The notes beneath the pieces were generated by a model that searched no databases, was not told where the DNA came from, and saw nothing but the letters and a program-made list of their open reading frames with translations. Of a stretch of 13,357 bases of DNA, positions 12,269-13,357 are shown piece by piece. Source of the DNA: UBA11579 sp039714215. Its GTDB lineage: Bacteria; Chloroflexota; Anaerolineae; Anaerolineales; UBA11579. How positions within the stretch are numbered: the stretch's first letter is position 1; every line of letters starts with the position of its first letter. A program made the translations under genes and the position numbers. The stretch lies in NCBI GenBank assembly GCA_039714215.1, contig JBDLJU010000071.1, positions 1 to 13,357 of the forward strand. Reading direction: 5' to 3'.

Positions 12269-13357
12269 ATGAAATTTCAGGCAAAAGTTCTCCTCCTCGC
12301 CATCGTCCTTTTAAGCTGGCTGACCTCCTCAGCTGCGCCGGCTGCAGCCGCGCCGGAGGTTTCCCCAGAGCAGCTAGCCGCCCAGATCGTCGCGGAGATC
12401 AACGCCTACCGCCAGGCCAACGGATTCTCCGCCCTGCCGGTGAATGCCAGCCTCGCTTACCTCGCCAAAACCCAGAGCGAATACCAGGCTTCAATTCAGT
12501 CGATCACCCACACCGGACCCGGCGGCACCACTCCCAAAGAGCGGGCGGCAGCCTACGGCTACGCCGGCGGGGGCACCTTTTTCATGTCCGAGATCATCTA
12601 CGGCGGCCACGGAGCTACTCCCGCTTCGGCAATTGGCTGGTGGAAAAACTCCGCCCTGCATAACAGCGTGCTGCTGGATAAGCGCTATGCTGAACTCGGT
12701 GCCGGGGTAGCCTACAGCGGAGAGCGGGTCTACTTCACCGTTGAGCTGGCCTGGACCGGGAGCTACATCGCCTACGACGGGGTCGGCGGCGATTCGGCTG
12801 GCAATGTAAACACAGGAACAAGTCCTTCAGGATCAGGGTCAGGCTCTGAGTCGGGGTCCGATTCAAACACCCCAGACGAGACCATCCCCGATGTGGTTAC
12901 TGCCCCGGTCAGCCGCGCCGAAGCCAATCCGGACGGTTCGGTCGTGCACATCGTGCAGGCGGGTCAGGACCTGTGGACGATTGCGGTCGTCTACGAGGTC
13001 AACCTGCAAGATATCTATCAGCTCAACGGGATGAGCCCCGGTGATTTCATCTTCCCCGGTGATGAGATCATCATCCAGCCGCCGACTACACCTCCGACAG
13101 CGACATCTACCAACACCCCAGAATATACGGCCACGCCCCTGCCCCCCACCGCGACCAAAGTCCCTGAGATCGGAGAAGCCTTCAGCTATGCGCCCGCGGC
13201 CAGCGCGGTGCCCAATCCAACTCTACCGGTGGCAGCCGAGCCAGACCAACCTGCCGCTGTTCAGCAAGCAGGAGATCGGACTGCGCTAGGGATCATCATC
13301 GCCTCTGGGGTGATCATCCTTGCTGCGGTGGTTGGCAGTATGCTGATGCAGCGTCCC
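12269..13357 (+). CDS. Secreted CAP-domain + LysM protein with C-terminal membrane anchor (partial, 3' end beyond window)
   Basis: 363 codons are open to the right edge with no stop. Layout: signal peptide 1–28 (KVLLLAIVLLSWL then an Ala-rich cleavage region); CAP/SCP domain about 34–165 with His81 (ITHTGP), Glu108 (MSEII), GWW (123–125) and His131 (ALHNSVLL) as the usual cavity residues; a Gly/Ser-rich linker 173–203; a LysM domain 226–269 (VHIVQAGQDLWTIA … GDEIIIQ) for peptidoglycan or chitin-like glycan binding; a Thr/Pro-rich linker 270–298; and a hydrophobic helix 339–359 near the visible end. It should be exported and held at the envelope. CAP domains of bacteria are mostly of unknown activity. 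The third-codon-position G+C is clearly higher than in the neighbours (GCC, ATC, CTG and GGC dominate). No Shine-Dalgarno precedes the ATG. Confidence 0.88.
   Translation, partial: MKFQAKVLLLAIVLLSWLTSSAAPAAAAPEVSPEQLAAQIVAEINAYRQANGFSALPVNASLAYLAKTQSEYQASIQSITHTGPGGTTPKERAAAYGYAGGGTFFMSEIIYGGHGATPASAIGWWKNSALHNSVLLDKRYAELGAGVAYSGERVYFTVELAWTGSYIAYDGVGGDSAGNVNTGTSPSGSGSGSESGSDSNTPDETIPDVVTAPVSRAEANPDGSVVHIVQAGQDLWTIAVVYEVNLQDIYQLNGMSPGDFIFPGDEIIIQPPTTPPTATSTNTPEYTATPLPPTATKVPEIGEAFSYAPAASAVPNPTLPVAAEPDQPAAVQQAGDRTALGIIIASGVIILAAVVGSMLMQRP

Noticed and set aside
12444..13289. Plus-strand frames of 88 and 82 residues inside the CAP–LysM gene
   Set aside because: They are out-of-frame shadows; the continuous frame from 12269 to the window end contains signal peptide, CAP and LysM motifs.
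1..13357. CRISPR array, insertion sequence, tRNA, rRNA or phage module
   Set aside because: No regularly spaced repeats, transposase or integrase-like ORFs, terminal inverted repeats or tRNA cloverleaf were seen on reading either strand.

Overview
The window reads as a chromosomal segment of an anaerobic Chloroflexota bacterium, probably Anaerolineae. This is an inference from gene style: Thr/Pro-rich linkers in a secreted CAP–LysM protein, a fused ECF ATPase, and an M48 protease beside small membrane proteins. No rRNA or tRNA marker is present to fix the taxonomy.

Region 1 (about 1–8640, minus strand) is one long cluster that reads right to left. It starts from a good sigma70-type promoter at 8607–8635. 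The order is: RpiR/MurR-type regulator with a SIS domain; fused double-ATPase EcfA; EcfT; an unusually long ECF S component; MtaD-type 5'-methylthioadenosine/S-adenosylhomocysteine deaminase; a DinB/maleylpyruvate-isomerase-like protein; an MtnA-like isomerase; an MTAP-family phosphorylase whose purine-site residues look 6-oxopurine (inosine) specific; and, cut by the window edge, the first 23 codons of a protein resembling class II (fuculose-phosphate type) aldolases. Spacings are short (4-nt overlap up to about 30 nt), except for two larger gaps flanking the S-component gene. Together the enzymes spell out a route: 5'-methylthioadenosine (or 5'-deoxyadenosine) is deaminated to the inosine form, phosphorolysed to hypoxanthine plus a 5-substituted ribose-1-phosphate, isomerised to the ribulose-1-phosphate, and probably cleaved to DHAP plus an aldehyde. 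That would be a DHAP-shunt variant entered through inosine, joined to its own ECF importer and a sugar-phosphate-sensing regulator. This is the most interesting content of the window.

Region 2 (8560–10755, plus strand) begins with about 400 bases of divergent intergenic DNA. A well-formed 56-codon membrane protein follows, with its own promoter and terminator. Next is a 171-residue four-helix membrane protein overlapping a membrane-anchored M48 metallopeptidase, closed by a 13-bp bidirectional terminator.

Region 3 (10819–12099, minus strand) holds a two-gene operon: a four-helix membrane protein followed by a DUF6585/PH-like membrane protein.

Region 4 (12269 to the right edge, plus strand) is a secreted CAP + LysM protein with a C-terminal membrane anchor, cut by the window end. 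It is visibly richer in G+C than its neighbours and has a perfect palindrome just upstream of its start.

No CRISPR array, insertion sequence, tRNA or rRNA was seen.
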